Assembly (NCBI RefSeq): GCF_001855565.1
Contig: NZ_MKCR01000003.1
Coordinates: 62,001 to 126,000 of the forward strand
DNA: 64,000 bases
DNA from: Chromobacterium amazonense
GTDB lineage: Bacteria; Pseudomonadota; Gammaproteobacteria; Burkholderiales; Chromobacteriaceae
Direction: 5' to 3'
The notes under the pieces are model-generated. The model worked only from the letters and a program-made list of their open reading frames with translations, ran no database searches and was not told the origin of the DNA. Of the stretch, positions 52,936 through 63,949 are shown in pieces. Each line of letters begins with the position of its first letter. Positions within the stretch are counted from its first letter, which is position 1. Both the position numbers and the translations under genes were made by a program.

Positions 52936-53691
52936 TTGTTTCCCGCATCCTGGAAGGATACGCCGGAGAGGCGCGAGCCGCCCCGGCATATCGCCATCAT
53001 CATGGATGGCAATGGCCGTTGGGCCAAGAAGCGTTTCCTGCCGCGCGTGGCTGGCCACAAGCGCGGATTGGACGCAGTCCGCGAGATCGTCAAGGCCTGC
53101 AAGGAGCTGGGCGTCGGCTATCTGACGCTGTTCGCGTTCTCTACGGAAAACTGGCGCCGGCCGCAAGAGGAAGTCAGCTTCCTGATGGAGCTGTTTCTGC
53201 GCGCGCTGGACAATGAGGTGGAGCGTCTGCACGGCAACAATATCCGTCTGAAGGTGCTGGGCTCGCGCGAACGGTTCAGCGCCGAGCTGTGCGAGCGCAT
53301 CGATCGCGCGGAGCAGAAAACGGCCGGCAACGACGGCTTGGTGCTCAGCATCGCCGCCGATTACGGCGGCCGCTGGGATATCGTGCAGGCAGCCAATCAG
53401 CTAGTGCGGCAGGGCGCGGTCGAAATCACCGAGGAGGCCTTGAGCCGCCAGTTGACGATGTCCTGGGCGCCGGAGCCGGATTTGTTCATCCGCACCGGCG
53501 GCGAGCAGCGCATTAGCAACTTCCTGCTATGGCAGCTGGCGTATTCCGAGTTGTACTTCACCGATCTGCTGTGGCCCGATTTCGATCGCGCGGCGCTGGA
53601 GCAGGCCATTTCTTCCTACTGGCAGCGTGAACGGCGCTTTGGTCGCACCAGCGAGCAACTGCCGGAACATCTGCGCCGCGACCGACCCTGA
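52936..53691 (+). CDS. uppS: Undecaprenyl diphosphate synthase (cis-prenyltransferase)
   Basis: A 251-residue enzyme making C55-PP for cell-wall carriers. Active-site blocks are IAIIMDGNGRWAKKR (with the catalytic Asp), FAFSTENWRRPQEEV and DLFIRTGGEQRISNFLLWQ. The start is TTG, preceded by AAGGGG; no ATG fits without losing the N-terminal residues before MDGNG. It follows frr by 10 bases. Confidence 0.96.
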   Translation: MFPASWKDTPERREPPRHIAIIMDGNGRWAKKRFLPRVAGHKRGLDAVREIVKACKELGVGYLTLFAFSTENWRRPQEEVSFLMELFLRALDNEVERLHGNNIRLKVLGSRERFSAELCERIDRAEQKTAGNDGLVLSIAADYGGRWDIVQAANQLVRQGAVEITEEALSRQLTMSWAPEPDLFIRTGGEQRISNFLLWQLAYSELYFTDLLWPDFDRAALEQAISSYWQRERRFGRTSEQLPEHLRRDRP

Positions 53692-53697
53692 CCTTTC

Positions 53698-54504
53698 ATG
53701 CTCAAAACGCGTATCCTGACTGCGCTGGTGCTGCTTCCGCTGATGCTGGCGGCGCTTTTCCTGTTTCCCGCCGCCGCCTGGGGCGGCTTTTCCTGGTTGA
53801 TCGTCATTCTGGCCCTGTGGGAGTTCTCCCGCATGGTCAAGATGCGCCTGCCGGAGCAAGCCGCCTATTTGGCCTTGTCTTCGCTGCTGGCGGTGATCGC
53901 CTGGTTTGGGCATTGGCATACGCATGCCGCCGTGCATGGCCTGGCGCTGGCGTTCTGGCTGGTTCTGGTGCCGGCCTGGCTGGTCAAGCGTTGGCCGATA
54001 CCCTCGGGCGCAGCGGCTTGGCTGCTCGGCTGGGCCTTGATGCTGCCTGCCTGGTTCGCCTTCATGGAGTGGCGGCCGGAGCCGACGCGGCATGATGCGC
54101 TGGCCTTGTTGGCCGTGATGGGGCTGGTTTGGGTGGCCGATGTGGCCGCCTACTTCTCCGGCAAGGCCTTTGGCCGGCGCAAGCTGGCGCCGGCGATCAG
54201 TCCCGGCAAGAGCTGGGAAGGCGTTTACGGCGCTGTGGCGTGCGTGGCCTTGTATGTGGCGCTGGTCGATCACTTTGGCTGGCTGGACATCCATCTGCCT
54301 TTGTGGGGGCTGTTGTTGCTGGCCTTGCCGCTGACAGCGGTCAGCGTGTGCGGCGATTTGCTGGAATCCTGGTTCAAGCGTTCGGCCGGCATCAAGGACA
54401 GCAGCGCGCTGCTGCCTGGGCATGGCGGCGTGTACGATCGTATCGACAGTCTGATCGCCGTGCTGGCGGTCAGCAACGCCCTGCGCGCGCTGGGCGGCAT
54501 GTAA
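53698..54504 (+). CDS. cdsA: Phosphatidate cytidylyltransferase (CDP-diglyceride synthase)
   Basis: A 268-residue inner-membrane enzyme with about eight hydrophobic segments. It makes CDP-diacylglycerol from phosphatidate and CTP. The family signature SWFKRSAGIKDSSALLPGHGGVYDRIDS is complete, with the metal-binding aspartates. It lies 6 bases after uppS. Confidence 0.95.
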   Translation: MLKTRILTALVLLPLMLAALFLFPAAAWGGFSWLIVILALWEFSRMVKMRLPEQAAYLALSSLLAVIAWFGHWHTHAAVHGLALAFWLVLVPAWLVKRWPIPSGAAAWLLGWALMLPAWFAFMEWRPEPTRHDALALLAVMGLVWVADVAAYFSGKAFGRRKLAPAISPGKSWEGVYGAVACVALYVALVDHFGWLDIHLPLWGLLLLALPLTAVSVCGDLLESWFKRSAGIKDSSALLPGHGGVYDRIDSLIAVLAVSNALRALGGM

Positions 54505-54519
54505 TTCTGGAAGGTTCAC

Positions 54520-55704
54520 ATGAGCAAACCTCAGGGTATTGCCGTACTGGGGGCGACCGGCAGCGTGGGCTGCAGCACGCTGGACGTGATCGCCCGTCAT
54601 CCCGAGCGCTACCGGGTGGTGGCGCTGACCGCTCATCGCCAGCTCGACAAACTGTTCGAGCAGGCAAGTCGTTTTCATCCAGATTATCTGGTAGTGGCCG
54701 ATGCCGAATCCGCTGCGCAATTGCGTCTGCGCCTGGCCGATGCCGGCTTGGCGGGCGAGGTGCTGTTTGGCGCTCAGGCCTTGGAGCAGGTGGCGGTCCT
54801 GCCGGAAGTCGACGCTGTGATGGCCGCCATCGTCGGCGCGGCCGGCTTGCCGTCGGCGCTGGCGGCGGCGCGCGCCGGCAAGCGGATTCTGCTGGCGAAC
54901 AAGGAATCGCTGGTGGTGGCTGGCCGTCTGTTCATGGATGCGGTCCATGGCAGCGGCGCGAGCTTGCTGCCGGTGGATAGCGAGCACAGCGCGATTTTCC
55001 AGTCGCTGCCGGCGGGATATGCCGGCCAGCCCGATGCCGCCGGCGTCCGCAAGATCATTCTCACCGCCTCTGGCGGCCCGTTCCGCAACAAGTCCGCCGC
55101 CGAGCTGTTGGATGTCTCACCCGATGATGCCTGCCGCCATCCCAACTGGAGCATGGGGCGCAAGATTTCGGTCGACTCCGCCACCTTGATGAACAAGGGT
55201 CTGGAAGTCATAGAGGCTCGCTGGCTGTTCAATGTGCCGCCGAGCCGCATCGACGTGGTGGTGCATCCGCAGAGCGTGATCCACTCCATGGTGCAATATC
55301 GGGATGGTTCGGTCATGGCGCAACTGGGCTCTCCCGATATGCGAACGCCCATCGCGTGCGCATTGGCGTGGCCGGAGCGCATAGACGCCGGCGTGGAGTC
55401 GTTGGATTTCTTCGCCATGGGCGATCTGACCTTCGAGAAACCTGATATGCGGCGTTTCCCGTGTCTCCAACTTGCTTTCGATGCGCTGGAATCCGGCGGC
55501 GACGCGCCTGCCGTGTTGAATGCCGCCAATGAGGTGGCGGTGGCCGCCTTCCTGGAAGGGCGGATTCGTTTTATCGACATCCCGCGCGTCGTGGCTGACA
55601 CCTTGTCCGGCGTCCCGGCTGCAGCCAGCGATTCGCTGGCCGGATTGCTGGCGCGCGATGCCGAGGCCAGGCGCTACGCGGAGCAGAGGGTGGCCTTATG
55701 TTGA
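54520..55704 (+). CDS. dxr: 1-deoxy-D-xylulose 5-phosphate reductoisomerase
   Basis: A 394-residue enzyme of the MEP isoprenoid pathway, converting DXP to MEP. The NADPH loop is [17 protein letters not shown] (8-24). Metal and substrate sites include [34 protein letters not shown] and [11 protein letters not shown]. Its end overlaps the rseP start by 7 bases. Confidence 0.97.
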   Translation: MSKPQGIAVLGATGSVGCSTLDVIARHPERYRVVALTAHRQLDKLFEQASRFHPDYLVVADAESAAQLRLRLADAGLAGEVLFGAQALEQVAVLPEVDAVMAAIVGAAGLPSALAAARAGKRILLANKESLVVAGRLFMDAVHGSGASLLPVDSEHSAIFQSLPAGYAGQPDAAGVRKIILTASGGPFRNKSAAELLDVSPDDACRHPNWSMGRKISVDSATLMNKGLEVIEARWLFNVPPSRIDVVVHPQSVIHSMVQYRDGSVMAQLGSPDMRTPIACALAWPERIDAGVESLDFFAMGDLTFEKPDMRRFPCLQLAFDALESGGDAPAVLNAANEVAVAAFLEGRIRFIDIPRVVADTLSGVPAAASDSLAGLLARDAEARRYAEQRVALC

Positions 55705-57041
55705 CCGTATTCGCGTTCCTGCTGGCGATAGGCGTGTTGGTGACGTTTCACGAGCTTGGCCACTATTGGGTAGCCAAGCTGTGCGGCGTGCGCGTATTGC
55801 GTTTTTCCATCGGCTTCGGCAGTCCGCTGTTCCGCTTCAAGCCGCGCGAGACCGAGTGGGTGATCTGCCCGATTCCGCTGGGCGGCTACGTCAAGATGCT
55901 GGATGAGCGTGAAGGCTATGTCGATCCGGAGGAACGGTCCCGCGCCTTCAACAACCAGCATGTGCTCAAGCGCATCGCCATCGTTGCGGCGGGTCCGCTG
56001 GCGAATCTGCTGCTGGCCGTCTTGTTGTACTGGGGCGTGATTGCCCAGGGCGTGCCGCAGCTGAAGCCGCTGATCGGCACCGTGGTGGCGCAGACGCCGG
56101 CGGCCGCGGCGGGATTTCGCGATGGCGACCGGGTGGTCAGCGTGGCTGGACGCGCGGTGTCCAGCTGGCAGGAAATCCGCTTGGCCTTGGTCGATGCCGC
56201 CATGTCAGGCGACGTCATCTCCGTGCGGGTGCAGAACGCCTCCGGCGCTGCGGCGGAGCGGCGCATCGATGCCGCCCGCTTTGGCGACAAGGCGGTGCAG
56301 GCCTTGCAGCAGGGCGATCCCGGCTTTTCTCCTGCGCGCTTTCTGCCGGCCGTGGGCGTCGTGGAGCCGGGCAGCGTGGCGGCCAAGGCTGGCTTGAAGC
56401 CCGGCGACAAGCTGTTGTCGGTCGGCGGCCAGCCGTTGCCGAGCTGGGAGGCTTGGGTGCAGCTGGTGCGCAATAGCCCAGGCACGGATTTGCAAATCCG
56501 CATCGAGCGCGATGGCAAACCGATGCAGTTGAGCCTGCGGCCGCAGGCCGTGAGACAGGATGATGAAATGGTGGGCCGCATTGGCGTCGCGCCGTTGCCG
56601 GATGCGGCTTGGAACGACAAGCTGAGCTTCATGGTGCATTATGGCGTGTTCGGCGCCTTGCAGCAGGCTGCGGTGAAAACGGGCGACACCGCCTGGATGA
56701 GCCTGAAGTTTCTCGGCAATATGTTGATTGGCCACGCTTCTTTGAACAACCTGTCCGGTCCGTTGACCATCGCCAATGTGGCCGGGCAGACGGCGCGCGA
56801 GGGGCTGACGCCGTATCTGGAATTTCTGGCGCTGATCAGCATCAGCATCGGCATACTCAATCTGCTGCCCATACCGGTTCTGGATGGCGGCCACTTAATG
56901 TATTATGTCGCGGAGCTGGTAAGAGGTAAGCCCGTCAGCGAACGGGCGCAAATGCTCGGACAAAAAATTGGTTTCATATTGCTGGCGTCTTTGATGGCGT
57001 TTGCCATGCTGAATGATTTCAGCCGCCTATTTGGGGGTTAA
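55698..57041 (+). CDS. rseP: Site-2 zinc metalloprotease RseP
   Basis: A 447-residue intramembrane protease that cleaves anti-sigma-E and signal-peptide remnants. The zinc motif HELGH (H18, E19, H22) is in the first membrane helix, and the third ligand is in [17 protein letters not shown] near the C-terminus. Two tandem periplasmic PDZ domains lie between (about 105-300; [26 protein letters not shown]). It is positioned directly before bamA, linking envelope stress control with outer-membrane assembly. Confidence 0.96.
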   Translation: MLTVFAFLLAIGVLVTFHELGHYWVAKLCGVRVLRFSIGFGSPLFRFKPRETEWVICPIPLGGYVKMLDEREGYVDPEERSRAFNNQHVLKRIAIVAAGPLANLLLAVLLYWGVIAQGVPQLKPLIGTVVAQTPAAAAGFRDGDRVVSVAGRAVSSWQEIRLALVDAAMSGDVISVRVQNASGAAAERRIDAARFGDKAVQALQQGDPGFSPARFLPAVGVVEPGSVAAKAGLKPGDKLLSVGGQPLPSWEAWVQLVRNSPGTDLQIRIERDGKPMQLSLRPQAVRQDDEMVGRIGVAPLPDAAWNDKLSFMVHYGVFGALQQAAVKTGDTAWMSLKFLGNMLIGHASLNNLSGPLTIANVAGQTAREGLTPYLEFLALISISIGILNLLPIPVLDGGHLMYYVAELVRGKPVSERAQMLGQKIGFILLASLMAFAMLNDFSRLFGG

Positions 57042-57050
57042 AACGTACCT

Positions 57051-59366
57051 ATGAAATTGAAGCTACTTTCAGCGGCCGTGCTGGGCCTATCCATGGCCTC
57101 CACTGCGATGGCTGCTGATCCTTTCGTCATCAAGGATATTCGTGTTGAGGGCCTGCAGCGTACCGAGCCGGGCACGGTCTTCAACTATCTGCCGGTCAAG
57201 GTGGGCGACACCTTTACCGATGCCAAGGCGCAGGAATCGATCAAGGCGCTGTTCAACACCGGTTTCTTCAACGACGTGCGCGTGGAAAGCCGCGGCGCCA
57301 CCCTGATCGTCACCGTGGCGGAGCGCCCGGTGATCACTCAGCTCAACATCAACGGCGCCAAGGAATTCAGCAAGGATCAACTGAAAAAGGCGCTGAAGGA
57401 CAACGGTTTCGCCGAGTCGCTGATCTTTGACCAGGCCTTGCTGGATGGCGCGGTGCAGGAATTGAAGCGCCAGTATTACAGCCGCGGCAAGTATTCGGTG
57501 GAGATCACGCCGTCCGTCACCAAGTTGGAGCGCAACCGTGTGTCGGTGACGCTGGACATCAACGAGGGCGTGACCGCGCGCATCAAGGAAATCCGCATCG
57601 TCGGCGCCAACGCTTTCTCGCAGTCCAAGCTGCTGGATGAGTTCAGCCTGACCACTGGCGGCTGGTTGTCATGGATCACGAAGGACGATCAGTATTCCAA
57701 GCAGAAACTGACAGGCGATCTGGAGAAGCTCAAGGCCTTCTACCAGAACCAGGGCTATATGGAGTTCGGCATCGACTCGTCGCAAGTTTCGATCAGCCCG
57801 GACAAGCAGAGCATGTACTTGATCATCAATGTGCATGAGGGCAAGAAGTTCACCGTGTCCGACGTGCGCCTGGCCGGCGATCTGAAAGTGGCGGAGCCGG
57901 AGCTGCGCAAGCTGATCAGCATCAAGAACGGCGACACTTTCAATAATGAGAAAGTGACTGAGGCGGTCAAGGCGATCAGCGACCGCCTTGGCGAGGCCGG
58001 TTACGCCTTCGCCAACGTAAATGTGCTGCCGGATATCGATCACGACAAGCAGACCGCCGGCTTCACCTTCTTCGTCGATCCGGGCCGCAAGACCTATGTC
58101 CGCCGCGTCAATGTGGCCGGCAACAACAAGACGCGCGATGAAGTGATTCGCCGCGAATTGCGCCAGATGGAAGGCGCGCCGTACAACGCCGCCGACGTCA
58201 AGCGCAGCAAGGAGCGCCTGGACGGCCTGGGCTACTTCGAAGATGTGAACGTGGAAACGCCTGCCGTGCCGGACGCGCCGGATCAGGTGGACATGAACAT
58301 CAGCCTGAAGGAACGCTCCACCGGCAGCATCTCCGGCAGCCTGGGTTACGTGCAGGGCGAAGGCCTGGTGATCGGCGCCAACATCTCGCAAAGCAATATC
58401 TTCGGTTCCGGCAAATACATGTCGCTGGGCATGTCCACCGGCAAGGTCAACAAGAACTACTCGCTGTCGTTCACCGATCCGTACTTCACGCCGGATGGCG
58501 TCAGCCTGGGCTATGACGTGTACGACCGCGTCTACAACCCGGACGCGACCTCTATCTCGGCATACAAGACCGGCACGATAGGCGCCGATGTGCGCTTTGG
58601 GGTGCCGATCACCGAGTACGACCGCATCAACTTCACGTTGGGCGCGGAAAAGACCGACATCACCACCTACAGCAACAGCCCGCAGCAGTACATCGACTTC
58701 GTCAACCAGTATGGCAGCAGCAATTACACCATACTCGGCACGGTGGGCTGGAGCCGCGACACCCGCGACAGCGCCTTGTGGCCGACACGCGGCGCTACCA
58801 TCCGCGTCAATGCCGATGCCGGTCTGCCGGGCGGTTCGCTGCAATATTACCGTCTGACGCACCAGCAGACCTGGTACTTCCCGCTGTCCAAGGACTTCAC
58901 GCTGATGCTGAACGGCGAGCTGGGCTATGCCGACGGTTACGGCAAGACCAAGGTGCTGCCGTTCTTCCAGAACTTCTACATGGGCGGCCTGGGTTCGGTG
59001 CGCGGCTATGATACCAGCAGTATCGGACCGTATGATTCCGTAGCCAATTCCTATCTGGGCGGCAACCGCAAGGCGGTGGCCAATGCGGAAATCCTGTTCC
59101 CGATGCCTGGCTTGAAGGATAATAAATCCGTGCGTCTGAGCGCCTTCGTCGACGTCGGCACGCTGTGGAACACCAATCTGACCAGCCAGCAGAACGCCGC
59201 GGGGATTCACAGCTCGGTGAGCGATGGCCTGCGTTACTCCGCCGGTTTGGCGCTGACTTGGCTGTCGCCGATGGGACCGATGAAGTTCAGTCTTGCCAAT
59301 CCGCTGAAGAAGGAGCCGAACGACAAGCTTCAGCGCTTCCAGTTCCAAATGGGCACCACCTTCTAA
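57051..59366 (+). CDS. bamA: Outer-membrane protein assembly factor BamA
   Basis: A 771-residue Omp85 protein. A signal peptide (MKLKLLSAAVLGLSMASTAMAA) precedes five POTRA domains (about 23-420), beginning FVIKDIRVEGLQRTEPGTVF. The 16-stranded barrel fills the rest; the VRGY motif of loop 6 is in GGLGSVRGYDTSS. The C-terminus ends in aromatic F (FQMGTTF), as needed for outer-membrane targeting. It inserts beta-barrel proteins. Confidence 0.98.
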   Translation: MKLKLLSAAVLGLSMASTAMAADPFVIKDIRVEGLQRTEPGTVFNYLPVKVGDTFTDAKAQESIKALFNTGFFNDVRVESRGATLIVTVAERPVITQLNINGAKEFSKDQLKKALKDNGFAESLIFDQALLDGAVQELKRQYYSRGKYSVEITPSVTKLERNRVSVTLDINEGVTARIKEIRIVGANAFSQSKLLDEFSLTTGGWLSWITKDDQYSKQKLTGDLEKLKAFYQNQGYMEFGIDSSQVSISPDKQSMYLIINVHEGKKFTVSDVRLAGDLKVAEPELRKLISIKNGDTFNNEKVTEAVKAISDRLGEAGYAFANVNVLPDIDHDKQTAGFTFFVDPGRKTYVRRVNVAGNNKTRDEVIRRELRQMEGAPYNAADVKRSKERLDGLGYFEDVNVETPAVPDAPDQVDMNISLKERSTGSISGSLGYVQGEGLVIGANISQSNIFGSGKYMSLGMSTGKVNKNYSLSFTDPYFTPDGVSLGYDVYDRVYNPDATSISAYKTGTIGADVRFGVPITEYDRINFTLGAEKTDITTYSNSPQQYIDFVNQYGSSNYTILGTVGWSRDTRDSALWPTRGATIRVNADAGLPGGSLQYYRLTHQQTWYFPLSKDFTLMLNGELGYADGYGKTKVLPFFQNFYMGGLGSVRGYDTSSIGPYDSVANSYLGGNRKAVANAEILFPMPGLKDNKSVRLSAFVDVGTLWNTNLTSQQNAAGIHSSVSDGLRYSAGLALTWLSPMGPMKFSLANPLKKEPNDKLQRFQFQMGTTF

Positions 59367-59387
59367 ACGCTATCCGAGGACGCAATC

Positions 59388-59873
59388 ATGAAAGCATGGA
59401 AATGGTGGCTGGCTATGTTGAGCGTTGCGGCCATGCCGGTGCATGCCGCCGACTTCAAGCTCGGCTACATCAACGTCGAGCGGATTTACCGCGAGGCCGG
59501 CGCGTCCATAGCCATCTACAAGAAGCTCGACAAAGAGTTCTCGGATCGACGCGAAGAGTTGAAAAAGATGGAAACGCGGGCCAAGGATTTGGAGTCCCAG
59601 CTCGGAGGCAATAGCCTGTCGCAGGATGATCGCAAGCGTTTTGAGCGCGAATACGCCAGCCTGGACCGCGATTACCGCGCCAAGTCGCGCGAGCTGGCCG
59701 AGGATTACAACCAGCGGCGCAACGAAGAGTTCGCCGGCGTGACCGAACGGGCCAACCGCGTGGTCAAGGAGATCGCCCAGCGCGAGAACTACGACCTGAT
59801 CCTGCAGGACGCGGTGTACATCAACCCCAAGTTCGATCTCACGCCGCAAGTGCTCAAAGAACTGGACAAGTAA
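59388..59873 (+). CDS. skp: OmpH/Skp periplasmic chaperone
   Basis: A 161-residue secreted protein. A signal peptide (cleaved near PVHAA) is followed by a short core (FKLGYINVERIYREAGAS) and long charged coiled-coil helices (about 45-130) that form the tentacles of the Skp trimer. It carries unfolded outer-membrane proteins to BamA. The order bamA-skp is conserved. Confidence 0.93.
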   Translation: MKAWKWWLAMLSVAAMPVHAADFKLGYINVERIYREAGASIAIYKKLDKEFSDRREELKKMETRAKDLESQLGGNSLSQDDRKRFEREYASLDRDYRAKSRELAEDYNQRRNEEFAGVTERANRVVKEIAQRENYDLILQDAVYINPKFDLTPQVLKELDK

Positions 59874-59895
59874 TCGTTTAAACCGTCACCGGAGT

Positions 59896-59923
59896 AAGCC
59901 GACCCGCGGTCGGCTTTGTTTTT
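59896..59923 (+). terminator. Terminator-like hairpin directly before the lpxD start codon
   Basis: A 9-bp stem AAGCCGACC / GGTCGGCTT (loop CGC) is followed by TGTTTTT and, two bases later, by the lpxD ATG. The only Shine-Dalgarno-like motif, GGAG (59891-59894), lies just before the stem. The hairpin may end skp transcripts, attenuate lpxD, or fold so that GGAG comes to about 9 bases from the ATG. Confidence 0.6.
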
Positions 59924-59924
59924 G

Positions 59925-60971
59925 ATGTCCTACACACTCGCATACATCGTTGAACAACTGGGCGGCGTGCTGCGCGGCCCGGATCTGGCTGTCGAGCGGC
60001 TGGCGCCGCTGGAAAGCGCCGTCGCCGGCGAAGTGGCCTTTGTCGCCAGCGCCAAGTTCCGCCGCCAGATGCTGGCCAGCGCGGCCGGCGCGCTGATCGT
60101 CACCGAGGCGCTCGCCGCCGAGCTGGATGGCCGCTCGCTGATCGTCACCGCGGATCCTTATCTGTATTTTGCGCGGCTGGCCACTTTGTTTCATCCGCCC
60201 AAAGCGCCGCGCGCCGGCATTCATCCGCGCGCGGTGGTGGGCGAGGGCTGCCGGATTGGCCAGAGCAGCGAGATCGCCGCCAATGTCACCATCGGTGACG
60301 ATGTCGTCATCGGCGAGCGCTGCCGGCTGATGCCCGGCGTGGTGGTCGGCGACGGCTGCGTGCTTGGCGACGACGTCACGCTGTACCCCAATGTCACGGT
60401 TTATCATGGCTGCGTGATCGGCAACCGCGTCGGCGTGCATTCCGGCAGCGTGATCGGCGGCGACGGCTTCGGCCTGGCCTGGGACAAGGACCACTGGTTC
60501 AAGATTCCGCAGACTGGCCGCGTAGTGTTGGAAGACGACGTGGAAATCGGCGCCAATACCACGGTGGACCGCGGCGCGCTGGTGGACACGGTGATCCGCA
60601 AGGGCGCCAAGATAGACAATCTGGTGCAGATCGCCCATAACGTGGTAATCGGCGAGCATACCGCCATCGCCGGTTGCGTCGGCATCGCCGGCAGCACCAA
60701 GATCGGCGCGCGCTGCACGGTGGGCGGCGCGGCGATGTTCGTCGGCCACATCGACGTGGCGGACCGCACCCATATCGGCGGCGGCACCCTGGTGTCCAAA
60801 TCGATCAAGGAAGCGGGCACTTACGCCTCGTCCTACCCCCTGCAAAGCATGAAGGACTGGCTGGCCAATGCCGTCCATGTCCGCCATCTGGATGATTTCG
60901 CCAAGCGCATCAAGCAGCTTGAGCGAGAACTGGAAACACTGAAAAATTCGAAGGAAGAACCTCATGAGTGA
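59925..60971 (+). CDS. lpxD: UDP-3-O-(3-hydroxyacyl)glucosamine N-acyltransferase
   Basis: A 348-residue trimeric acyltransferase for lipid A. An N-terminal uridine-binding domain ([29 protein letters not shown]) leads to a left-handed beta-helix of hexapeptide repeats (about 100-310). The catalytic His is in [19 protein letters not shown]. The ATG was chosen by alignment with the known N-terminus, even though a hairpin replaces the normal ribosome site region. It overlaps fabZ by 8 bases. Confidence 0.95.
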   Translation: MSYTLAYIVEQLGGVLRGPDLAVERLAPLESAVAGEVAFVASAKFRRQMLASAAGALIVTEALAAELDGRSLIVTADPYLYFARLATLFHPPKAPRAGIHPRAVVGEGCRIGQSSEIAANVTIGDDVVIGERCRLMPGVVVGDGCVLGDDVTLYPNVTVYHGCVIGNRVGVHSGSVIGGDGFGLAWDKDHWFKIPQTGRVVLEDDVEIGANTTVDRGALVDTVIRKGAKIDNLVQIAHNVVIGEHTAIAGCVGIAGSTKIGARCTVGGAAMFVGHIDVADRTHIGGGTLVSKSIKEAGTYASSYPLQSMKDWLANAVHVRHLDDFAKRIKQLERELETLKNSKEEPHE

Positions 60972-61416
60972 ACACGCTGTCTCGATCGACGTCCGCGAGA
61001 TCATGCGCTACCTGCCGCATCGCTATCCGTTCCTGCTGGTAGACCGCGTCACCGAGTTCGAAGCCAATACGCGCATCAAGGCCTTGAAGAACGTGACCAT
61101 CAATGAGCCCTTCTTCGCAGGCCATTTTGAACAGTATCCGGTGATGCCGGGCGTGCTGATCATCGAGGCGATGGCGCAGGCCGCCGGCATTCTGGCCATC
61201 AAGAGCCAGGGCGAACGCGCCGAAAACGAACTGTATTTCTTCGTCGGCATCGACAACGCCCGCTTCAAGCGCCAGGTCGTGCCGGGCGACCAGCTGGTAT
61301 TCGAGGTGGAGCAGATGGCGCTGAAGCGCGGCATCGGCAAGTACTCTGCCCGCGCGCTGGTGGACGGCCAGGTGGCGTGCGAAGCGGAAATCATGTGCGC
61401 CAAACGCGAGGTGTGA
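60964..61416 (+). CDS. fabZ: 3-hydroxyacyl-ACP dehydratase FabZ
   Basis: A 150-residue hot-dog-fold dehydratase of fatty-acid synthesis. [11 protein letters not shown] leads to the catalytic His, and [24 protein letters not shown] holds the catalytic Glu. It shares the 3-hydroxyacyl-ACP pool with LpxA and LpxD, which explains its place in this operon. Confidence 0.97.
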   Translation: MSEHAVSIDVREIMRYLPHRYPFLLVDRVTEFEANTRIKALKNVTINEPFFAGHFEQYPVMPGVLIIEAMAQAAGILAIKSQGERAENELYFFVGIDNARFKRQVVPGDQLVFEVEQMALKRGIGKYSARALVDGQVACEAEIMCAKREV

Positions 61417-61417
61417 T

Positions 61418-62194
61418 ATGACCATTCATCCGACCGCCATCGTTGACCCGAAGGCGCAGATCGCCGACGACGTGGAAATCGGCGCCTATTCCATCATCGG
61501 CCCGAATGTCAGCATAGACAGCGGCAGCTGGATCGGCCCGCACGTGGTGATCGAGGGTCATACCCGCATCGGCAAGAACAACCGCGTGTTCCAGTTCTGC
61601 TCGCTGGGGGCCATGCCGCAGGACCTGAAATACGCTGGCGAACCGACGCGGCTGGAAATCGGCGACAACAATACCATCCGCGAGTTCTGCACCTTCAACA
61701 CCGGCACGGTGCAGGATGGCGGCGTCACCCGCATCGGCAACGATAACTGGATCATGGCCTATGTGCACATCGCCCATGATTGCCAGGTCGGCAGCCATAT
61801 CATCCTGGCCAACAACGCCACGCTGGCGGGGCATGTGCATCTGGGAGACTGGGTTTTCCTGGGCGGCTTCACCAGCGTGCACCAGTTTGTCATCGTGGGC
61901 GAACACGCGATGACGGCGTTCGCCAGCGCGGTGGCGCAGGACATCCCGGCCTACGTGACCGCGCACGGCAACCGCGCCGTGCCTTCCGGCATCAATGCGG
62001 AAGGCATGAAGCGCCGCGGCTTCACGCCGGAGCAGATCCGCCGCGTGCGCAACGCCTACAAAACCCTGTACCGCCAGGGTTTGAGCTACGACGAGGCCAA
62101 GGCCGCCATTCTGGCCGAGGCTGGCGAAGGCCACGCCGAGCTGGAGCCGTTCGTGCGTTTCTTTGGTCAATCGGCGCGAGGAATCATCCGCTGA
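61418..62194 (+). CDS. lpxA: Acyl-ACP-UDP-N-acetylglucosamine O-acyltransferase
   Basis: A 258-residue enzyme that starts lipid A synthesis. The left-handed beta-helix starts [20 protein letters not shown], and the general-base His is H120 in AYVHIAHDC. The C-terminal helical bundle is complete. The residue region that sets acyl-chain length reads [13 protein letters not shown]; the chain length cannot be deduced with confidence. It starts one base after fabZ. Confidence 0.97.
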   Translation: MTIHPTAIVDPKAQIADDVEIGAYSIIGPNVSIDSGSWIGPHVVIEGHTRIGKNNRVFQFCSLGAMPQDLKYAGEPTRLEIGDNNTIREFCTFNTGTVQDGGVTRIGNDNWIMAYVHIAHDCQVGSHIILANNATLAGHVHLGDWVFLGGFTSVHQFVIVGEHAMTAFASAVAQDIPAYVTAHGNRAVPSGINAEGMKRRGFTPEQIRRVRNAYKTLYRQGLSYDEAKAAILAEAGEGHAELEPFVRFFGQSARGIIR

Positions 62195-62198
62195 GCTT

Positions 62199-63371
62199 AT
62201 GAGCGATCACCTGTTCAAGCGCAAAGGCGCCCTGAAGGTGGCCATGGTGGCCGGCGAGGCCTCGGGCGACCTGTTGGGCGCTCATCTGATGGATGCGCTG
62301 CGAGCGCACCGCAGCGATATCGAATTCGCCGGCATCGGCGGCCCGCGCATGGAGTCTCGCGGCTTTCACAGCGTGGTGCCGCAGGAGAAGCTGGCCGTGC
62401 GTGGTTATTCCGAGGTGCTGAAAAGCCTTCCGGAACTACTGCGCATCCGCCGCCAGCTGCGCGAGCAGTTGCTGATGGAACGGCCCGACGTCTTCATCGG
62501 CATCGACGCCCCCGACTTCAATCTGGGGTTGGAGGCCGCGTTGAAGAAGGGCGGCGTGCAAACCGTGCACTATGTCAGCCCATCGATATGGGCCTGGCGG
62601 CCGGAGCGCATCCAGAAAATCGGCCGCGCGGCCAACCATGTGTTGTGCCTGTTCCCGATGGAGCCGCCGTTGTATCGTCAGGCTGGCATTCCGGTGACTT
62701 ACGTCGGCCATCCGCTGGCCAGCGAGATCCCGCTGGAACCGGACCAGCAGGCGATGCGCGATCAACTGGGCCTGCCGCCGGATGTGCCGGTCTTCACCCT
62801 GATGCCGGGCAGCCGGCAGAGCGAGCTGGAATACATGGTGCCGGTGTACCTGGATACGGCCAGGCTGCTGCTCAGGCAATATCCGGATGCGCAGTTCCTG
62901 GTGCCCTTGGCCACCCGCGCCACGATGGAGCAGTTCGAGCGCATGCTGTATCAGTTGAAGGCGCGCGATCTGCCCATCCGCAAACTGTTCGGCCATGCGC
63001 AGATGGCGATGATCGCCAGCGACGTGGTGCTGGTCACCAGCGGCACCGCCACCCTGGAAGTGGCGCTGACCAAACGGCCTATGGTCATCAGCTACAAGCT
63101 GTCGGCCCTGACGTATCGATTGGTCAAACGCAAAATCAAGCTGCCGTATGTGGGCTTGCCCAATATCCTGTGCGGCCGCTTCGTGGTGCCGGAGCTGTTG
63201 CAGAAGCAGGCTACGCCGGAAAAGCTGGCCGAGGAGATGCAGCGGCTGTATACCGATACCGCGGCGCGGGCCGACATGGTCAAGACTTTCACCGAGCTGC
63301 AGCTGACGCTGCGCCAAGATACTGCCAACCGCGCGGCGCGCGCGGTGCTGGATGTGGCGCGATGCAATTGA
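62199..63371 (+). CDS. lpxB: Lipid-A-disaccharide synthase
   Basis: A 390-residue GT-B glycosyltransferase joining UDP-diacylglucosamine and lipid X. The N-terminus [22 protein letters not shown] is diagnostic, and [29 protein letters not shown] and [15 protein letters not shown] follow. The ATG used is 5 bases after lpxA; a longer frame inside lpxA is not supported. Confidence 0.96.
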   Translation: MSDHLFKRKGALKVAMVAGEASGDLLGAHLMDALRAHRSDIEFAGIGGPRMESRGFHSVVPQEKLAVRGYSEVLKSLPELLRIRRQLREQLLMERPDVFIGIDAPDFNLGLEAALKKGGVQTVHYVSPSIWAWRPERIQKIGRAANHVLCLFPMEPPLYRQAGIPVTYVGHPLASEIPLEPDQQAMRDQLGLPPDVPVFTLMPGSRQSELEYMVPVYLDTARLLLRQYPDAQFLVPLATRATMEQFERMLYQLKARDLPIRKLFGHAQMAMIASDVVLVTSGTATLEVALTKRPMVISYKLSALTYRLVKRKIKLPYVGLPNILCGRFVVPELLQKQATPEKLAEEMQRLYTDTAARADMVKTFTELQLTLRQDTANRAARAVLDVARCN

Positions 63372-63949
63372 TCTGCGGCGTCGATGAAGCCGGCCGCGGT
63401 CCGCTGGCTGGCGCGGTATTCGCCGCCGCCGTCATTTTGGACCCGGCCAAGCCCATTGACGGCCTGGCCGATTCCAAGGTGCTGAGCGAGGCCAAACGCG
63501 ACGCGCTGGCCGAATGGATCAAGCGCGACGCGCTGGCCTGGTGCGTCGCCAGCGCCAGCGTGGACGAGATCGACAAGCTCAATATCCTGCAGGCGACCAT
63601 GCTGGCGATGACACGCGCGGTGGAGGGCTTGTCGGTGAGGCCTGCTCTCGCCCAGATAGACGGCAACCGCGTGCCCAAGCAGCTGCCGGTGCCGGCAGAG
63701 GCCATCGTCAAGGGCGACGCCAAGGTGGCGGCCATTTCTGCCGCGTCCATCCTGGCCAAGACCGCGCGCGACGCCGAGCTGGTGGCCCTGGACGCCTTGC
63801 ATCCGCAGTATGGTTTCGCGCGCCACAAGGGCTATCCCACGGCGGAGCACCTGGCGGCGATCGAATCCCACGGCGTCCTGCAGGCGCATCGCAAGACCTT
63901 TGGCCCGGTCAAGGCCTGGCTGGCGCGGCAGCAAGGCCAGTTGTTCTGA
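63362..63949 (+). CDS. rnhB: Ribonuclease HII
   Basis: A 195-residue nuclease removing RNA from RNA-DNA hybrids and single embedded ribonucleotides. The first acidic pair is in [44 protein letters not shown] and [14 protein letters not shown] are further family blocks. The start overlaps the lpxB end by 10 bases. The lpxB-rnhB linkage is common in proteobacteria. Confidence 0.96.
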   Translation: MQLICGVDEAGRGPLAGAVFAAAVILDPAKPIDGLADSKVLSEAKRDALAEWIKRDALAWCVASASVDEIDKLNILQATMLAMTRAVEGLSVRPALAQIDGNRVPKQLPVPAEAIVKGDAKVAAISAASILAKTARDAELVALDALHPQYGFARHKGYPTAEHLAAIESHGVLQAHRKTFGPVKAWLARQQGQLF

